The notes under the pieces are model-generated. The model saw only the letters and a program-made list of their open reading frames with translations, was not told the DNA's origin and searched no databases. From assembly GCA_021521415.1 (NCBI GenBank), contig JAIQDT010001955.1, forward strand, positions 1 through 64,000: DNA of 64,000 nucleotides, in the 5' to 3' direction. Shown piece by piece: positions 37,301-47,432 of the stretch (the first letter of the stretch is position 1; every line of letters starts with the position of its first letter). Source of the stretch: Bidens hawaiensis (lineage: Eukaryota; Streptophyta; Magnoliopsida; Asterales; Asteraceae). A program made the translations under genes and the position numbers.

Positions 37301-37900
37301 CAGGGAGTGACTCGTTGCGCTTACGCGATGAAATACTCAGACGAGTTTCAGGCCCTTGTGATGGATTGCAACGCTGCCGCGCGCTTGGTGGGTCGAGCTG
37401 AAGGGTTTAAGGATGGCTATGAATATGGCATGCTGAAGAAGAACCCATCCGACTACCCTTATCAGAGCGACGTTGCCTGCGCGGACATGGCCCAGATGGG
37501 GGAGAAGTATTTGAATACTCCCATTCCCATCCTTGCGCATGTATTTTAACCTTAATGAGATTACCTTGACTTATTTTCCAAGTCTTTTTGTACTCATATT
37601 TTTCCTTATGATTTGCAGATATCCGCGCTTGCTGACCAGCCCGATCTCGTCGCGCTAAAGAAATTACTTGACGAGTGCGAAGGGGCTGGTGGCGGCGATG
37701 ATGGCGCGGGGCATGCTGCCCCTGCTAGCGGCTCTGGCGTGGCCAAAGGATCCGCTCCTGACACTATTGTGATAGAAGAATCCATTCAGGACGAACAACT
37801 TGACTATGGTCAGTTTGGAGATGACGAGGAGCGGGCTGCGCCAGATGCTGAGGGCGGTGATGAGGACTATGAAGAGGCTGACATCGACGTGGAGACTTGA
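34352..37900 (+). CDS. Antisense spliced gene of the Tat element (aORF), one frame break
   Basis: Exons 34352-35161, 35238-35387, 35461-35772, 35869-36015, 36097-36458, 36539-37540, 37619-37900. Each boundary is GT-AG and phases agree (1,1,1,1,0,0), about 1020 codons. Exon 1 resembles the plant 'putative gypsy type transposon' domain (Pfam transposase_28): an N-terminal block ending LRQADLDSLIDTQGFLPEYG, then GYISLY, NLRLPMTRFVGALLRFYGI and QVHPFG. One 1-nt frame break lies at the T-run near 34650, between GYISLYC and NLRLPM. The middle is acidic/Lys/Pro-rich (EEEEEEEAP, KKQKKDDA) and the 334-codon exon 6 is a long Ala/Glu-rich coiled coil; exon 7 is acidic. It lies head-on to gag-pol and on the other strand. 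Antisense extra ORFs of this type are established for Tat elements; function is unknown. Confidence 0.8.
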
Positions 37901-38708
37901 GAAGCCCTTCATGTTTTTTATTTTTATTTGTAGTTTGTATCTCATCATTTTGTAAACTTGTAAATTTCAATGCTTTGGAATGAAATTTTGTTTTTCCCTT
38001 CTTCGCATCTTGCGCATTCCCCATTCATCTCTTTATATTGCATGTTTGCTTGTTGAATATAAGATATGCTTGCACGTTGAAATAAGAACAAGGTTGTAAG
38101 GAAATTTTTATACTTAATCCTTGTCATATTGTAAGTGATTTTGCCATATCTTGATTATGTTGACACGTGCCTTGGCGTTTTCATTATTCCTCTTTTGCGC
38201 GACGTTATCGCGCATTTATTATATGGAATTATGAGTTTTTTACCCTTTACGTGTCAATATGTGTTACTCAGATATCCATTACAATTTCATGCGCGACCTC
38301 GACCTGAGACCTTAACAACTATGTTTTGGCATTTGCTTTGCCTTAGTTGTGCTTAGGTATTTTTATGGTCAGGCTGCGCAGCATGTAGGATGGATGTTGT
38401 GAGTGATTTGAGCTAAGGCTCACATTATCGGGCTAAGGCCCTGAGCTAAGGCTCATATTATTGGGCTAAGGCCCTGACGTTTTAGAGTTAAGACTCGTTA
38501 ACGCGTTTGAGCTTGAAGCTCGCGCATGTATGTTTTACTTCGTTTTATTTCGTTTTGATGTCAATACAATGTTGTCATATTGCTCAAAATTAATAAAGGG
38601 AAGTGTGAAACATGTATGCAAAAGGTAATAGAATCCACATTAAGAGAAGATAGCGCGTATCATTATTCATAATGGCTTAAAGAGCCTTGATTACAAATTT
38701 GACAATTT
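37901..38708. other. Convergent spacer between antisense gene and gag-pol
   Basis: 808 bp separate the two stop codons, so transcripts from both strands would run towards each other here. 37905-38030 is T-rich with the look of a 3' UTR. A two-copy 33-bp tandem repeat sits at 38410-38475. No coding seen. Confidence 0.6.
38410..38475 (+). repeat. 33-bp tandem duplication
   Basis: Units 38410-38442 and 38443-38475 both start GAGCTAAGGCTCA and end GGGCTAAGGCCCT; they differ at two positions. Each unit contains two near-palindromic GGCTAAGGCC-like words, so the transcript could fold. Confidence 0.9.
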
Positions 38709-41700
38709 TTACATGAAACATTTTCTAAACTGTGCCGCGTTCCATGCGCGCAGGATCTTCTTTCCATTCAAATCTTTTAAAGCGTATGCGCCTTTTCCCA
38801 ATTCTTCCGAGACTTGATAAGGTCCCTCCCAATTGGGGGACATCTTTCCCGGGGGTATCGCGCGGCTAGCTTCATTGTTTCGAAGGACAAAATCATTCTT
38901 CTTGAAGTGGCATTCTTTCACGCGTTGATTGTAATATTTTTCCAGTTTTTTCTTGTACTTGGCTTCACTAATGATAGCCGCCTCTCTGCGCCCTTCAAGT
39001 AAGTTGAGATCCAACCTCCTTTCGCGCTCGTTATCAATCTTGTTCATCATGAGCACTCTATGGGATGGGCATCCAATTTCTGCTGGAATCATAGCCTCCG
39101 TTCCATAGGTTAGGCTGAACGGGGATTCGCCATTGCTGGTTTTGCTTAATGTCCTGTGTGCCCACAAGACATTAGGTAGCTCTTCGACCCAAGAATGAGA
39201 TTCTCCCTCCAACCTTTTCTTCAGCCCATTTAACAAACTTTGATTCGCGCGCTCCACTTGGCCATTCCCCTGAGGGTGGTATACCGAAGTGAAGATTTGG
39301 TTGATGCGCAATTCCTTTAGCCAGTTGGATATCTTCCTGTCAGTGAATTGTTTGCCATTATCGCTCACAATTTCCATGGGCAAGCCAAAACGGCATATGA
39401 TGTGGCTCCAGATAAACTGCTTCATCGCTTCGGCTGTGATTTTTGCTAGTGGCTTGGCTTCAACCCATTTTGTAAAATAGTCTACTGCCACTACCAAAAA
39501 TTTTACTCGCCCTTGCGCTTGCGGTAGGGGACCCACAATATCGATTGCCCATTTGTGGAAAGGCCATGCGGAGGTCACCGGAATCAAGTTGTTCTTTGGC
39601 CGCATGGTGTTTGGCGCATAGCTCTGACATGCTTTGCATTTTTGGATCTCTTTTAAAGCGTCCAAGTACATGCCTGGCCAATAGTAACCTGCGCTCATTG
39701 CCTTGGCAACCACCATACGCGGGCCAGCATGTATTCCACAGATTCCTTCGTGTATCTCTCTGATCACATAGCTTGCTTCCTCAGCATCTAGGCATTTCAT
39801 GAGTGGTCCAAGATAAGAGCGTCGATATAATGTACCATCAAGCAGTTCATAGTTCTGCGACTTGTGTCTTATCTTCCTCGCCTGTGCGCGATCGTCCGGT
39901 ACTTTTCCCTCCTTCAAGAATTCCATTACTGGAGTTATCCATGATGAAGGGGTTGTATGAGTTACAAGGACAGACTTCGCTCCCACCGACGGGTTGCTCA
40001 TTACTTCTACCCTGACATCTTTGCCAAAGTGATCGAAGCTGGTTGATGCCATCTTGCTCAGCGCGTCAGCAGATTTGTTTTCACTGCGCGGAATATGAAT
40101 GATTCTGAAGCAGTCAAATTGCTCGATGAGCTTTTTCGCCTGCTCTAGATACAGAGGCATGGTGTTCTCCTTGGCATCATAAAGGCCATTGACCTGTGCA
40201 GCTACCAAGTATGAATCAACATGGGCCTCTAGCTTTTTAACTCCGAATTTGTGCGCGATGCGCAGGCCAGCCAGCAAGGCTTCATACTCAGCTTCATTGT
40301 TGGTGCTCTTGAAGTCCAACCTGATGGCGTAAGTATATTCCTGATTCTCTGGATCCACCAGTTTTAGGCCTGCGCCGGACCCTTCGTTGTTTGAAGCTCC
40401 GTCAGTGAACAATCTCCAAACATTTTCTTCATCATTGGCTCGCGGAGGGTCTACCTCGCGCTGAGCCTCTTCAATTTTTCCTTCGGGGACTTCTGCAATG
40501 AAATCAGCCAAGACTTGTCCCTTTATTGCTGGACGGGGCTTATAGGCGATCATGTGCTCACCTAATTCCAGCGCCGACTTTGTCAGCCTTCCTGAGAGCG
40601 CGGGACGCCGCAAGACTTGCTGGATGTTGTAACCAGTCAGAACTTCAATGGGATGACCATTGAAATATCTATGAAGCTTGCGCGACGCGTGTGTTAGTGA
40701 CAAAACTAACTTTTCCATGATGAAGTAGCGCGTCTCAGGATCTGTCAGCACCCGACTCACATAGTATATTGGCGTTTGGATTCCCTTGCGATCCACCAAC
40801 AATACTGCGCCTATGGCGCGCTCTCCTGCTGATAGGTACAATGTTAAAATTTCACCAGGAAGTGGAGCTGTGAGCGCGGGCAGATTTATCAAACATTCTT
40901 TTATCTCACTGAAAGCTTGCTCGGCCTCAGGAGTCCATTTGAATTGGCTTTTCTTTAAGCAATTCCTCAATGTGTTGACAAATGGGGTAGATTTGCTTGC
41001 ATGGTTCGCTAGGAACCTGTTGATTGAAACCAATCTACCATTCAGCTTCTGGACTTCTTTCATGGTGGATGGCGAGGGCATGTCAAGGATGGCCTCCACC
41101 TTTTCTGGGTTCACCTTGAAACCATCCTTGGTGACCATTACACCTAGAAATTTTCCCTCCTGTACGCCGAAAGTGCATTTGCTCGGATTGAGCTTCATGT
41201 TAACTTCCTTTAGGCGCCCAAGGGTTTCTTCGATGTCTTTGAGCATTTGTTTTTCCTCCCTGCTTTTGATCACCAAATCATCCACGTAGACTTCTAGGTT
41301 TCTTCCAATTTGCTCATTGAAAACAGCATCCATAAGTCTTTGGTAGGTGGCTCCCGCATTCTTCAAACCAAAGGGCATTTTTGTGTAACAAAAAACACCC
41401 TTGTCGGTTCTGAAGGCGGTCTTGTCCTCGTCTTGTGGTGCCATTTGAATCTGGTGATAGCCCTTGTAGGCATCCAGGAAACATTTGAGCTTGAATGGCG
41501 CCACGGAGTCCACCTTTGCGTCGATGTTTGGGAGGGGGTAACAATCTTTTGGGCACGCTTTGATGAGGTCCTTGAAGTCAATGCACATCCTCCACGACCC
41601 GTTACTTTTCTTTACCATCACAGGATTGGCTACCCATGTCTGGTATCGTATCAGGCGGATGATGTTTGCGCGCAATAGATCCTCAACCTGCTCATTCATG

Positions 41701-44171
41701 GCCCTCGCCTTCTCATCCCCCATGACTCTCTTCTTTTGAGCAATTGGCTCTACAGACTTGAACGTGTTGAGAGAATGTTGCGCCAGGTCTAGCGGAACCC
41801 CAGTCATATCAGAGTGTTGCCACCCGAAGACCGACATATATGCTGTGAGCAATCTTTTCATTCTCAATCTCGTGTCGTCTGATATCGTAGCGCCAATTGT
41901 GATTGTTTGCTCCGGGAATTTTGGGTTGAGAATCCATTCCTCTGGCGCGTTGTCTGCCATTGGAAGTTTCATTCTCCCTTCCCGCGGAGTACTTGTCACT
42001 GCACACAAATGATCTCGGTATACAAAAGTTACACCTGTTGGTGTTGGGAACCCCAACGCGCCGTGCGCTGGCGACGGTATGGCGTTGAATTGGGCAATCG
42101 TTCCCCTACCCAAGATCATATTGTGGCATGAAGTGGTGGGCAAGACCAAGAAGTTGACAACTTCGGCTCGCTTGTGTTTCTCATCCCCCATGGTTAGTTC
42201 AAATTGTATTTGACCTAGGGGATGAATGATTTCATTTGAAACACCAGAGATCGGTGCATTCACAATCTCAAGCCTTGCTTGGTCTGCCGGATCCAGTTTC
42301 CTGAAACATTGCTCATACATGATGTCTGATTCGCTGCCAGTGTCCACCAGGACTTTTGACACTTCATAATGAGCAATGTGTGTGGTGATGACAAGAGGAC
42401 TGCTGATAGAAGGGCCTCCCCTGATTCTTGGGAAGATGACTTGTTGCTCGCGCCAATCTCCTTGGGTTTGCGCGCTTCTCTTTCTTGATATTTGCCCTTG
42501 CCTTCCTCCCTCGGCTACACAGATTCTTTTGTACTTTTTGCTGACTGAGGCTCCTGATTGTTCATTTTCTGGTCTTGAGTTTTTCACCAGGTGAGCCAGC
42601 TTGCCTGATTTCACATCTTTTTCAATTGCATCCTTCAAGTGGTGGCATGCATCAGTGTTGTGTCCTGTGGACTTGTGAAACTCACAGTACTTGCCACTGT
42701 CTGATGGTCCCTTGTAGTGTAGTGGCTTGGGGCTTTTGAACTGGACATTCTCAGTGCTTAACACTTGTGAAGGCGTTTTAGTGAGGGGAGTCCATATTCT
42801 TGGCAGAGGTCTGTTAGGATCTCTGCCGCCTTCCCTCTTGTCACCCTCCCCGCGATTACGAACGTCTTTTTGGGGCTGGGGTGAGCTTGGTTGCGCCTGC
42901 TTTTCTGCGGGAGAAAAACTGGTTGGTTGCAACCTGGACCATACAGAGTTCTGTTTGCCCCTTCTTTCGTTGCTGCGAGGTGTCTCAGCTTGATGCGCTC
43001 TTTCTCTTGCCCTATCTTGGGCAATTTGTTTTTCATTTCTCGCGAAGACTAGCGATGCTTCCATTAGTTTGGCCCAAGTGGTTGGCATGCCATCTCTGCT
43101 TACGAGAGCTCGGCGGAGTTGATCACTGCGCGCGCCTTGTATAAAGGCCACGCGCAAGAGTTGCTCAGTGATACCTCCGATTGCCAGAGACTCCTGATTG
43201 AAACGAGTTATGTAGTCTTCAATCGTTTCATCATTCCTGCGCACGCAGTGCATGATGTCATCAGGGTCGCGCGTGTGTCTGCGCTGCTGTACGAAGTGGG
43301 CTTGGAACTTTTCCAATAGTTCCTCGAACCCATCAATTTGCCCAGTCGGCAAGCTCTCGAACCAGACACGCGCCGCGCCCGTGAGGCAGCGAGCAAACAT
43401 GTGACACCATGTTGGCATCGTCCAGCTTTCTAGGTTTCCAGTGTTGTAAAAACCTTGTAAGAAATCGTCTGGATCTGTTGTGCCGTCATATTTGCCCAAA
43501 CCACTTGGCATCTTGGTTTTGTGCTGAATGGGGGCCTTCGCGATGCGCTCAGTGAATTTTGAATGTTTCACCAAGATGGCTGGCCTGTACGGTGTGGTTA
43601 CGTCCACTTGCCCTCTAACTGGTGGGCTGTACGGTATGTGCAGATCCAGATCGGCTTTGGCTCCAGGCGCCATGTTCACGTGCGCGCGGAGCTGTGAGCC
43701 TCCTGCATGAGTATCTCGCGTCTTCCTCATGCTGTGCACTTCTTCATCACTAAACTCAGTGTGTGCAGTGTGAACAGAATGACCATCTTCCGGCGCGCGC
43801 GCCCTTTTTGTTCCATGAACGTTTTGCTTGTCAAACGCTAGCCTTTGTGTTAAATCGGCTGACTTTTTGTGTTTAACCAGCTCATTGTACTTGTCCATTA
43901 GACGTCGTTGCTCGTTTATGAGCCATTCTTTGGGGTCATTGGTTTCATCTTCTGGACCCATTGGTCCTTTTTGTTTCGCGCCGGTAAGATTTTGTAACGT
44001 GAGATCGTCTGGAGGAGTTTCAGTCTGGCCATGAGGAGTTGTGATGAAGGGACGGTTACTGGTGGCGCGCGTAGAATCACGCGGCACCCTCAGAAACTGC
44101 TGTCCCTCATTAACATCCTCACGTTCAATATCCTCCAGAACTTGATCAACGTTACGAACGCCAGAAACCAT
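38709..44171 (-). CDS. Gag-pol polyprotein of Tat-type Ty3/gypsy element
   Basis: Single uninterrupted frame of 1820 residues. Gag occupies about residues 215-400, followed by a zinc-knuckle-like CEFHKSTGHNTDAC near 496. Aspartic protease DTGS is at about 610. Reverse transcriptase carries YVDD at 962. A first RNase H-like segment (LYLSAGERAIGAVLL) is followed by a second RNase H (FTDGASNNEGSGAG from about 1255), the dual arrangement of Tat elements. Integrase has an HHCC zinc segment around 1465-1510 and the DDE triad at D1544, D1604 and E1640 (35 residues between the last two). No frameshift or stop, so the polyprotein is potentially functional. Start ATG at 44171 lies only 80 nt from the primer-binding site, with a T-run (A-run on the coding strand) at 44183-44204 between. 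Confidence 0.95.
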   Translation of the reverse strand: MVSGVRNVDQVLEDIEREDVNEGQQFLRVPRDSTRATSNRPFITTPHGQTETPPDDLTLQNLTGAKQKGPMGPEDETNDPKEWLINEQRRLMDKYNELVKHKKSADLTQRLAFDKQNVHGTKRARAPEDGHSVHTAHTEFSDEEVHSMRKTRDTHAGGSQLRAHVNMAPGAKADLDLHIPYSPPVRGQVDVTTPYRPAILVKHSKFTERIAKAPIQHKTKMPSGLGKYDGTTDPDDFLQGFYNTGNLESWTMPTWCHMFARCLTGAARVWFESLPTGQIDGFEELLEKFQAHFVQQRRHTRDPDDIMHCVRRNDETIEDYITRFNQESLAIGGITEQLLRVAFIQGARSDQLRRALVSRDGMPTTWAKLMEASLVFARNEKQIAQDRARERAHQAETPRSNERRGKQNSVWSRLQPTSFSPAEKQAQPSSPQPQKDVRNRGEGDKREGGRDPNRPLPRIWTPLTKTPSQVLSTENVQFKSPKPLHYKGPSDSGKYCEFHKSTGHNTDACHHLKDAIEKDVKSGKLAHLVKNSRPENEQSGASVSKKYKRICVAEGGRQGQISRKRSAQTQGDWREQQVIFPRIRGGPSISSPLVITTHIAHYEVSKVLVDTGSESDIMYEQCFRKLDPADQARLEIVNAPISGVSNEIIHPLGQIQFELTMGDEKHKRAEVVNFLVLPTTSCHNMILGRGTIAQFNAIPSPAHGALGFPTPTGVTFVYRDHLCAVTSTPREGRMKLPMADNAPEEWILNPKFPEQTITIGATISDDTRLRMKRLLTAYMSVFGWQHSDMTGVPLDLAQHSLNTFKSVEPIAQKKRVMGDEKARAMNEQVEDLLRANIIRLIRYQTWVANPVMVKKSNGSWRMCIDFKDLIKACPKDCYPLPNIDAKVDSVAPFKLKCFLDAYKGYHQIQMAPQDEDKTAFRTDKGVFCYTKMPFGLKNAGATYQRLMDAVFNEQIGRNLEVYVDDLVIKSREEKQMLKDIEETLGRLKEVNMKLNPSKCTFGVQEGKFLGVMVTKDGFKVNPEKVEAILDMPSPSTMKEVQKLNGRLVSINRFLANHASKSTPFVNTLRNCLKKSQFKWTPEAEQAFSEIKECLINLPALTAPLPGEILTLYLSAGERAIGAVLLVDRKGIQTPIYYVSRVLTDPETRYFIMEKLVLSLTHASRKLHRYFNGHPIEVLTGYNIQQVLRRPALSGRLTKSALELGEHMIAYKPRPAIKGQVLADFIAEVPEGKIEEAQREVDPPRANDEENVWRLFTDGASNNEGSGAGLKLVDPENQEYTYAIRLDFKSTNNEAEYEALLAGLRIAHKFGVKKLEAHVDSYLVAAQVNGLYDAKENTMPLYLEQAKKLIEQFDCFRIIHIPRSENKSADALSKMASTSFDHFGKDVRVEVMSNPSVGAKSVLVTHTTPSSWITPVMEFLKEGKVPDDRAQARKIRHKSQNYELLDGTLYRRSYLGPLMKCLDAEEASYVIREIHEGICGIHAGPRMVVAKAMSAGYYWPGMYLDALKEIQKCKACQSYAPNTMRPKNNLIPVTSAWPFHKWAIDIVGPLPQAQGRVKFLVVAVDYFTKWVEAKPLAKITAEAMKQFIWSHIICRFGLPMEIVSDNGKQFTDRKISNWLKELRINQIFTSVYHPQGNGQVERANQSLLNGLKKRLEGESHSWVEELPNVLWAHRTLSKTSNGESPFSLTYGTEAMIPAEIGCPSHRVLMMNKIDNERERRLDLNLLEGRREAAIISEAKYKKKLEKYYNQRVKECHFKKNDFVLRNNEASRAIPPGKMSPNWEGPYQVSEELGKGAYALKDLNGKKILRAWNAAQFRKCFM

Positions 44172-44233
44172 GGTGAAAATTTGTTTTTTTTTTTTTTTTT
44201 TTTAGAGATCTGATGAGATCTTGTTGCCGTTGT

Positions 44234-44250
44234 AACAGGTGATGGCGCCA
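44234..44250 (-). promoter_or_regulatory. Primer-binding site, tRNA-Asp-like
   Basis: One base inside the 5' LTR the minus strand reads TGGCGCCATCACC. Plant Athila/Tat elements commonly use tRNA-Asp, whose complement starts TGGCGCCGTTGCC; the first seven bases match. Assignment to that tRNA is inference. Confidence 0.65.
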
Positions 44251-44251
44251 A

Positions 44252-45175
44252 TGAAGAAACGTGGATCGACTCACCGGTAGACGATCTACTTTCCTCGGGT
44301 GTGATTATGCTATTTCACCGATGGTTCTCTGGGATCTGGATTCTTCCACCTACAAAATGAACAGCACCGTAAACTTACCCCTCAGAAAGGGACAGAGGGG
44401 TCCTCTTTGGGGTAACCCTCCGGTGTGAGAATAAGTGTTTGTAGGAGAAGATAATAATATGAGAGTAAGGAATTTGGAGTGTATTGCTTAATATAGCTGA
44501 ATACTGTGTGATTGAGTGTCCCTCTCCTTGTGGAGTTGATGTGGTATTTATAGTGCTAGGGTTTCCAATGATTGGGCTCAGACCTAATTAGGGCCTTGTT
44601 GGCCTCCTCCAATTGCTTTGCGCCACGTGTCCTTGGGACACCTGGTGCTTTTTCATTGGTTATAATCACGTGGTAGCACATGGGTTTTGCTGAGTTGTCC
44701 ACCTTTCATTGGCAGCTGTCAACATCAGCATATTCTTATTCCTTAAAAAGATACCTTCTGGAAGGTTGTCTGACGTGCACAATCAAGGTTGCCCTAATCC
44801 TGATTTGGATAAGGACGAGGTTGATTATGTGCATGTGTGATATGCGCCTATCCTGAGGATGCGCGAGGTCTTCTCTTTATTCTCACGCGCAGATGTTTCA
44901 TGCGCAGATGTGATATGCACAAGCATGTGATATGCGCACGCGCGGATGCGCCACGCGCATATGTGATATGCGTGAGCATATGTGATGCGTGAGCATATGT
45001 GATGCCTGAGCATGTGATGCCTGAGCATATGTGATATGCGTGAGCATATGTGATATGCGCCATGCGCATAGGTTTTGGCTTTGTGCCTTCATAATGTCTT
45101 GATTTCAAGCCTCTTGTCTATATTTTGTGGGTTGACCCGCCTCGCTCGGTGTTGAGGCGGGTACATACCTCTTCA
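44252..45175 (-). repeat. LTR, 924 bp (5' LTR in element orientation)
   Basis: Near-identical partner of 32818-33754, starting TGAAGAAACG and ending CCTCTTCA on the plus strand. TATAAATA on the minus strand at 44545-44552 is a likely core promoter for gag-pol, about 290 bp from the inner edge. Array of TGAGCATATG units at 44965-45065 differs from the partner. Confidence 0.95.
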
Positions 45176-45180
45176 CAAAC

Positions 45181-46716
45181 TTATACAAGTTTGTTATGAA
45201 ACATGCCAAATTTATAATCACGGTGTTTGTAATATGGTAGATGGATCACGTGATACTTAATTGTTTTAAATTTTAATTTTTTTGTTAAATAGAATTTAAA
45301 AAGAGTAAATATCACTATAAAAATCTATTATATATATGGCAAGAATAATTATCAAAAATTATCACACACTAAATTATTATAGAAAAAGAAACAAAACTGA
45401 ATCGTTTCTCATTATTTTCTTTATCAATAGTTTGTAATGTATTTCTTGCGTACATATGTATAGGTTACACAAAATAATCAAACAAAACTTATTTTGTTTA
45501 TACTAAAACATATATTATGAAAATGTCTATATCACATATATGTAATATTCATCCATTTTACCTGTTATTAAATTTTGGATACAACATCATAAAGCATTCT
45601 TTGAAATGGTGGGGTTTTTGTGCACTAATACTACAACTTTTGTGTAACTAATAAACATATTTTGTGTAACTAATACATCTTTTGTATATAACTAATTGAA
45701 GAAACACGAGTTCAACCGTGGTTGAACTGATATTTCTAAATGTGGATATCATCAATAACTAGGAATCCGACGAGTTGGTCGTGAGAGTGATTATTTGCAA
45801 AAGGAGGCATGAAATAAGCCGGGGGTGACGAATTAGAAGGGAAAGATGCTCTAAGACCTTCATCGAGGTTTCTTCGTGCATAAGTGTAAGCACAAGAGAG
45901 TATAATGCACTATGGGCGGAACGATACATTGTCGTTTTGGATATGAAGCTTTGTGTATAGCCGAGTGTGTTCGTAGGTGGGAGCCTGTCATTTGGCCACG
46001 TGTCGACTGTGGGCTTGACTACCACTACTCTAGCAGCCACAGTGGAGATTGTGGGTGCCCATTTATGATGCCCCCCCCCCCCTTGTACTCGTCTTGTTGG
46101 TGTGTTTCTCCTACTCATATCTGGCGTTGGCATGCATTTTTCCTCATACCCCTGTCGCATATCCTTTTTTGGATATATCCGTCCAAGGTATGCCGGGGTT
46201 GGGATATCCCCTTATCCTTTCCTTTGTTTTTGTTTTTTTTTGGGTTTCAGATCCTGGTTTAGTACTAAACCTTACTAACCATAACTAATAGATGGTACAT
46301 GATAAGAATGTGCAAATGGTACCTGGTACTGATACCGAGACGGGCATTACGATACCGGTACCAGGTTTTCGGAAAAATCAGTACCGGTACTGATATTTAC
46401 CGAATTTTTGCCAACATTACTTGTACATGTACCGAACTGAACCTTTTCGATACTAGTACCAAGCATTTACTAAAAATCAGGATTTTTATTAAATGTTTGA
46501 TACCGAGCTCATCTCTACTTACTGTCACATGCATTTTTTTTAACTAAACAACACATGTTTTGTACACTGCATGTCACTATTTCTACATTCACTTAGTAAA
46601 GTTTTCTTATTAACCAAATTAGTAGAAAAAAAAAAGAAGGATACCTAGCATGTATCAAAAACAAATAAACCTTGTGTCATAACGCACGGATACAAAAACC
46701 AATATATTTTTAATTA
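45181..46716. other. Intergenic, repeat remnants only
   Basis: AT-rich. 46308-46519 is built of GGTACCGGTAC/ACCGAATT words with hAT-like edges (TAAGAATGTGC and complement TAGAGATGAGC), but flanking 8-mers do not match. A C-run lies at 46070-46082. Overlapping frames at 45759-46262 on both strands show no domain and are not called. Confidence 0.45.
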
Positions 46717-46896
46717 GGGGAAGGTTAACGTACAAATAAAATTAACGTGTTAAATGTGAGAATTAAGTAGAGTAATTATATATAAAAGTAGAGTAATTAT
46801 ATAATTACATCATAGGATAATTATCATAGAGTACATAATTACCCTACTTGATTCTCACGTTTAACACATTAATTTCATTTTATTTGATTCAAACCC
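46717..46896. mobile_element. Mutator-like MITE, 180 bp, 10-bp TSD
   Basis: A nearly complete palindrome: left GGGGAAGGTTAACGTAC...AAATGTGAG, right complement GGGTTTGAATC...AAACGTGAG, with matching TTAAYGTGTTAAAYGTGAGAAT blocks. Direct repeats TTTTTAATTA at 46707-46716 and 46897-46906. Long terminal inverted repeats with a 9-11-bp duplication indicate a MULE-type MITE that could form a hairpin transcript. Confidence 0.82.
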
Positions 46897-47081
46897 TTTT
46901 TAATTAAGAGAAAATAAGTAGAACCCAAAAACCTTACATATTTTTACGTTAACGTGTAAAAAATTCTAAAACTAATGATTATCTCGTTTTCCCCAACATA
47001 TATTGTCACGATACACACGCAATTTCTAATTTAAAGCGGTAGATATATGCTTTTAGTTCTTGGAATATTAGTAGGTTTTTG

Positions 47082-47082
<1 letters not shown>

Positions 47083-47134
<52 letters not shown>
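47083..47134. repeat. (AAT)n microsatellite
   Basis: About 17 AAT units, 300 bp upstream of the decayed zinc-finger paralogue. Noncoding; the reverse frame would be polyleucine. Confidence 0.95.
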
Positions 47135-47137
<3 letters not shown>

Positions 47138-47432
47138 TCACATATTTATATTCCACCGTCATTCCAAGAAGCTGATCTCTCAAACATAAACTTAAACCTC
47201 TTTCTTCCACAACACGATTCTTCACTTGTGTTTTTATGTTTCAAATTTACAAAACACAAAATATTAATATTTATATATTAATATTAATATTAAGGTTTCG
47301 GTTTCAAGATCAAAACCCAACAAACAACAAATGTCACAACCCAAATTCTCAATTCCAATACTTCCAACATTAATAACCAACTTTTATACACCCGCACCCG
47401 TAATATACCCTCCAGGATCCGACCCGAAAGTG

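Larger units (their letters stand above)
32818..45175 (-). mobile_element. Complete Tat-lineage Ty3/gypsy LTR retrotransposon
   Basis: 12,358 bp bounded by LTRs at 32818-33754 and 44252-45175 with TG...CA ends and a perfect 5-bp target duplication CAAAC (32813-32817, 45176-45180). In element orientation (minus strand): LTR, primer-binding site, gag-pol, a long spacer with an opposite-strand gene, polypurine tract, LTR. The gag-pol order protease-RT-RNase H-integrase is Ty3/gypsy, and a second RNase H-like domain between the first and the integrase is a Tat-lineage hallmark. LTRs differ visibly by only a handful of substitutions plus copy number in a short tandem array, so insertion is recent. 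It separates two paralogous zinc-finger genes. Confidence 0.95.

Noticed and set aside
47031..47225. Minus-strand frame with polyleucine
   Set aside because: Translation of an (AAT)n microsatellite.
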